This document shows, piece after piece, positions 60,765 to 64,000 of a stretch of 64,000 nucleotides of DNA. The translations under genes were made by a program, and so were the position numbers. Numbering within the stretch: the first letter of the stretch is position 1; each line of letters starts with the position of its first letter. Source of the DNA: an uncultured Schlesneria sp. (GTDB taxonomy: Bacteria; Planctomycetota; Planctomycetia; Planctomycetales; Planctomycetaceae); assembly GCA_903840265.1 (NCBI GenBank), contig CAIMFH010000019.1:61329-125328 (forward strand). The letters are read 5' to 3'. The notes under the pieces are model-generated. The model was not told the DNA's origin, did no database searches, and was given only the letters and a program-made list of their open reading frames with translations.

Positions 60765-62909
60765 CTATTTTGCAAAGTTCAGACCTGGGTCTTCTGGGGG
60801 AGAACCAATCAACTTAAAGTTGAATTTGTTATCTCCAGCAGGAACAACCCCGGCAATGAGTGAACCGCCGTCTTTCCGTTCCAGAGCGACCACATTGCCA
60901 TCCACGGTGTAAGTCCCATCGAATTGCTGGGGAGCTCCGGTCTTCTGTCCAAACTTCCACTGGAAGGTCAAATCCTTATTCAGTGTCAGGTCGAAGTTTG
61001 AACCGTCATCTCTAGATGCATGCCACGTGCCAATCAGTTTTTCGGCATCGATTGGCGGAATATTTTGTTCCGGAGGCTTCGCGTTATCCGACAAAGCCGG
61101 ATTAGGCGTCCCGGGATTGGCAGGAGCCGCCGTTGGAGGCTGCGGAGTGGGCTGCTGGCTGGTATCCGCCCCATCGCCAGCTGGTGGTTTTGTGGTCATC
61201 TTGAGCAGATCGGATGCAACGCGGTCGTTTGGCGTCAAACGGACCACATTCTGGAATTGTCGTTCGGCCGCATCAGGATATCCGTCGGCCATGTAGTGGT
61301 AGCCGAGCAAGAACCGGGAGGCACTGTCCTGAGGGTTCGCATTTGTAAAGGCTTCCAACGCACGCAGTTGATTCGTGTAAGTTGGAACGCTGCTGTACAG
61401 GCTGCTGAGGGTCGACCAGTTCCATCCAGGGCCGACTGCCAGCACGGAATGGATCGTTGCGGCGGCTTGCTGATAGTCGCCTTTCGCGAACAGAACCAAG
61501 GCTCGGAATTCGTGCATCACGGCGTCGTCAGGGCATTGGACGATTGCTTTGTTGACGATATCCAAGGCTTGATTGTAATCGTCCTGTTTGAAGACGGTGA
61601 TCGCTGTATCCAATGCCTGTTCGCACGCCGTGGCACCGGTCGACGCCGTCCCACCAGCCAACGAGGGATCGGAGTAGGACACCGGAATCGGCTGGGCATA
61701 GCTGTAGTTACCACCATAGGAGCCGTAACTGCTTTGATAGTATGGGTTGCTGTAGCCGAGGTAGCCGCTGCCATAGGCGAGTGAACCAAGTCCCCAAGCG
61801 CCCAGTCCCCAACCCAGTGGACGATATCCGTATCCATATCCGCCGTAACCGCCATAGCCACCATAACCTAAGCCGTAGCCCAGACCGTATCCGCCATAGC
61901 CTCCGTAGCCCCCATACCCGCCGCCGATCAGGCTTTGGCCCAGGCCGAATCCCAGTCCATTGACGAAACCGTTCCCGAAGCCGCCGCGACCGTACCCGCC
62001 GTATCCGCCGTAACCTCCATACCCGCCGTAACCGCCGTAACCGCCACCATATCCGGGACCATTCCAGTAACCTCGGTACTGTGAATGCCGATTGTAGGCC
62101 GGAGAGTAGTTGCTGTTACTCAGGTTGACCTGTCGATTGTTCAGCGTGACGCTGTTTCCACGATTGATGTTGTTCTGAACATTCGTCTGGTTCCGCGTCA
62201 CATTGTTGTTGTTGTTGAGATTGTTGCGGACACCGACATTGTTTCGCGTGTTGTTCTGCAGACCGGCACCCAGGTTGTTTCGGCCGGGATTGTTCTGCAG
62301 ATTGGCCCCGATGTTAGCGCGAGGACCCGCATTATTCGTAATGTTGGCACGAGCGCCGGGGTTGTTGAGTCCGTTGGCCCCAATGTTGGCTCGAGCACCA
62401 GGATTGTTCTGAAGCCCAGCTCCAATATTCGTTCGTCCTGGGTTGTTCAGCCCTGGCGTGTTGAGGCCGGTATTGGAGCGAATATTGGAATTGGCTCCCG
62501 CACCCACATTTGTCCGACCCGCGAAATTCGATTGGGTCCCGACTCGGTTGTTCAAATTCGGTTGAGAAAATGCGGGACTACGATTGATGCTAGGAGCGCG
62601 GACGCCACCTGTGTTTGGTACACCGCCCCCAGTTCGAGGTGCCGCGTTGAAGTGAGGAGCACCGCCTCCACCGCCGCCAACATGAGGAGCACCGCCGCCA
62701 CCGCCGACGTGAATGCCGCCACCACCACCGCCACCCATATGGACTCCGCCACCTCCGCCACCGCCAGGATGGCCGCCTCCACCGCCACCGCCACCCCCGT
62801 GGCCTCCACCGCCGCCGCCGCCGCCACCACCACGGGCGAACAGTTGGCCCTGTCCCGATAAGATCACCGCACCACATAACAGCCAGGCTGTCCAGCTTTT
62901 GAGTTTCAT
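60765..62909 (-). CDS. Glycine-rich exported protein with TPR and lipocalin-like end
   Basis: 714 aa; GGGGGA 8 nt before ATG. Signal peptide (MKLKSWTAWLLCGAVILSGQ). Then a poly-Gly region (about 25-90), an Asn-rich stretch of NPGARANIGAN-type units (about 135-240) and a GYGGYGG tyrosine/glycine region (about 285-400). TPR-like helices follow (about 430-570, ALDTAITVFKQDDYNQALDI). A beta end (about 625-710) has LIGTWHASRDDGSNFDLTLN. The repeats suggest a surface or matrix component; TPR and terminal domain suggest protein contacts. Confidence 0.8.
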   Translation of the reverse strand: MKLKSWTAWLLCGAVILSGQGQLFARGGGGGGGGGGHGGGGGGGGGHPGGGGGGGVHMGGGGGGGIHVGGGGGAPHVGGGGGGAPHFNAAPRTGGGVPNTGGVRAPSINRSPAFSQPNLNNRVGTQSNFAGRTNVGAGANSNIRSNTGLNTPGLNNPGRTNIGAGLQNNPGARANIGANGLNNPGARANITNNAGPRANIGANLQNNPGRNNLGAGLQNNTRNNVGVRNNLNNNNNVTRNQTNVQNNINRGNSVTLNNRQVNLSNSNYSPAYNRHSQYRGYWNGPGYGGGYGGYGGYGGYGGYGGYGRGGFGNGFVNGLGFGLGQSLIGGGYGGYGGYGGYGLGYGLGYGGYGGYGGYGYGYRPLGWGLGAWGLGSLAYGSGYLGYSNPYYQSSYGSYGGNYSYAQPIPVSYSDPSLAGGTASTGATACEQALDTAITVFKQDDYNQALDIVNKAIVQCPDDAVMHEFRALVLFAKGDYQQAAATIHSVLAVGPGWNWSTLSSLYSSVPTYTNQLRALEAFTNANPQDSASRFLLGYHYMADGYPDAAERQFQNVVRLTPNDRVASDLLKMTTKPPAGDGADTSQQPTPQPPTAAPANPGTPNPALSDNAKPPEQNIPPIDAEKLIGTWHASRDDGSNFDLTLNKDLTFQWKFGQKTGAPQQFDGTYTVDGNVVALERKDGGSLIAGVVPAGDNKFNFKLIGSPPEDPGLNFAK

Positions 62910-62951
62910 TGGTCTATTCCCCCTCAGTATTTGAATGATTTGAAAAATGGT

Positions 62952-64000
62952 CTATTTGGACTTCGGTTCCGACTTCGGCTGCTGGGCCTTCGCTTTCACT
63001 TCGTCATCAACTTTGGCCTTCAGTTCTGATTCATCGTGAACTGTCGGGGGTGCCGCGCGGCGTACGATGGTGATTACGTCGCTATCCGGATATCGCTCGC
63101 CACCCACTTCGTGATCCACACATTGCCAAGTCATAGTGTGGTCGTTGATCTTCTTGTAGATGCTCGTATTGGAAGACATCTGGCCGTCGGCCGTCACACC
63201 AACGGATTTCAGAATCCAGCGATCGTCGTCGCGATACCAGAAACCTTCTCCATAGCCACCTTCAGAGTCGAAGATCCAGGTGCGAAGTTTGCCTGTCAGT
63301 GGATCCCAGCCGATACGCTGGCTGCCGCTGATCGCCGGCTCACCATCCACGATGAGTGCGAATTCGCGTAGTAGGAAGTTGCCGTTATCAATCGGTGCGC
63401 AGACGAAAAACACGGTGGAATCCCGGTCTTCATCGATCCACTCTCCTTCGAGCCAGGAGAGTTGGTTGAGTTGCATTCGATGCTGTCGTCGGTCCTTTGG
63501 CGATTTTTCGCGGACACTGGCCACTTGCCATTTGCCGTCTGTTTTCACATGAATCGCGGTGTATTGCGTGTCGACAGGATCATGATCGCTGTCGTAAGCG
63601 ACGGTTAAACTTCCGTCTTCCACGGCAACGCCAGGGCTGATAAAGCGAATGGCACCGATATCGACTTCAATATCGCAGTCGGGATGTCGCTTAAAACACG
63701 CTTCCAAAACTTCTTCGATGGCCTTGCGGCCTTCGTAAACGTTGCCGTGCTCGTCGACATATTCCGCGTCGGAAGTGTAGTGAGAAGCAGCGGCCTTCGC
63801 GTCGCCTTCGCGGAACGCCTTCACGTACGACTCAGCGGTCGCTCGGATCGCATCTTCGTCGGCGGACTGCTGGCTGGAGGGTTTCTTCTCATCACGATCT
63901 GAAGTCGACCGTTCCGCCTTCTTAGGTTCCTCTTTTGGCTTGGCAGCTTGCGTGGGGATGACCTCTTTCTTCACTTGCGGGGATTCGCCGGCGGCGACCC
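62952..64000 (-). CDS. SnoaL-like (SgcJ/EcaC) protein, N-terminus beyond window
   Basis: The frame is open to the window end; the visible codons begin VAAGESPQVKKEVIPT. The GTG at 63974 is not the natural start, since coding continues upstream. A lysine/proline/serine-rich linker is followed by a SnoaL-like domain (about 40-160 of the visible part) with IRATAESYVKAFREGDAKAA and YVDEHGNVYEGRKAIEEVLE. A second beta-rich domain follows (SWLEGEWIDEDRDSTVFFVC) and an acidic/lysine tail. Probably exported. Substrate unknown. Confidence 0.8.
   Translation of the reverse strand, partial: VAAGESPQVKKEVIPTQAAKPKEEPKKAERSTSDRDEKKPSSQQSADEDAIRATAESYVKAFREGDAKAAASHYTSDAEYVDEHGNVYEGRKAIEEVLEACFKRHPDCDIEVDIGAIRFISPGVAVEDGSLTVAYDSDHDPVDTQYTAIHVKTDGKWQVASVREKSPKDRRQHRMQLNQLSWLEGEWIDEDRDSTVFFVCAPIDNGNFLLREFALIVDGEPAISGSQRIGWDPLTGKLRTWIFDSEGGYGEGFWYRDDDRWILKSVGVTADGQMSSNTSIYKKINDHTMTWQCVDHEVGGERYPDSDVITIVRRAAPPTVHDESELKAKVDDEVKAKAQQPKSEPKSK

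Noticed and set aside
1..64000. CRISPR array
   Set aside because: No series of regularly spaced identical repeats was seen; the dispersed repeats are irregular palindromes.
1..64000. tRNA or rRNA genes
   Set aside because: No tRNA-like T-loop with matching acceptor stem and no rRNA sequence was recognised by eye; a computed search could still find a tRNA.

Overview
The window looks like chromosomal DNA of a planctomycete. Pointers are a DUF1501 protein with an RRTFL twin-arginine-type leader, a Tat-exported Gfo/Idh/MocA oxidoreductase, a membrane Ser/Thr kinase divergent from an ECF sigma factor, an SDSDV-repeat helix-turn-helix protein, an rsmH gene outside any division cluster, and many dispersed palindromic intergenic repeats. 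The genus cannot be fixed from sequence reading alone. No rRNA, tRNA, CRISPR array, transposase or integrase gene was seen.

0-24.5 kb is mostly housekeeping and signalling. It holds an HDOD-GGDEF protein, a tandem GNAT acetyltransferase, an ABC-2 exporter operon (ATPase, permease, membrane-anchored partner), the SDSDV-repeat protein and an OmpA-type lipoprotein. These are followed by the kinase/ECF sigma pair, an NtrC-type regulator, DUF1501 and Gfo/Idh/MocA proteins, a lipoprotein hydrolase and two outer-membrane proteins.

24.5-34.7 kb is an accessory region: small minus-strand genes, gene remnants, repeats and long non-coding stretches. It contains a polymorphic-toxin-like protein (phage-head-like N-terminus, nonspecific-endonuclease C-terminus) followed 9 bp later by a YezG-like immunity gene. 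An 81-bp segment occurs in front of two unrelated small genes. A structured element (CCGTAACCAACGG, long hairpin, T-tract, GGAGG, ATG) occurs twice, at 27.46 and 34.17 kb. A plausible integron attC site lies between two cassette-like genes at 32.4-32.5 kb.

34.8-47.6 kb is core metabolism: DUF1015, a 3-hydroxyisobutyrate-dehydrogenase-type reductase, dapA, a GspE/PilB-like protein with ruined ATPase motifs, rsmH, an SDR and single-chain pyruvate carboxylase. A 1-kb gap then holds a candidate small RNA (promoter-like sequence, about 170 nt, strong terminator).

48.6-54.4 kb is a pilM-N-O-P-Q-like operon. After an FtsX-type permease, a YHYH protein and an EF-hand protein, 58.2-60.8 kb is a compact minus-strand envelope-stress-like cluster: CsbD, coiled-coil membrane protein, holin-like DUF1469, DUF883-like, ferritin-like and a small membrane protein. 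A glycine-rich TPR protein and a SnoaL-like protein cut by the window edge close the window.
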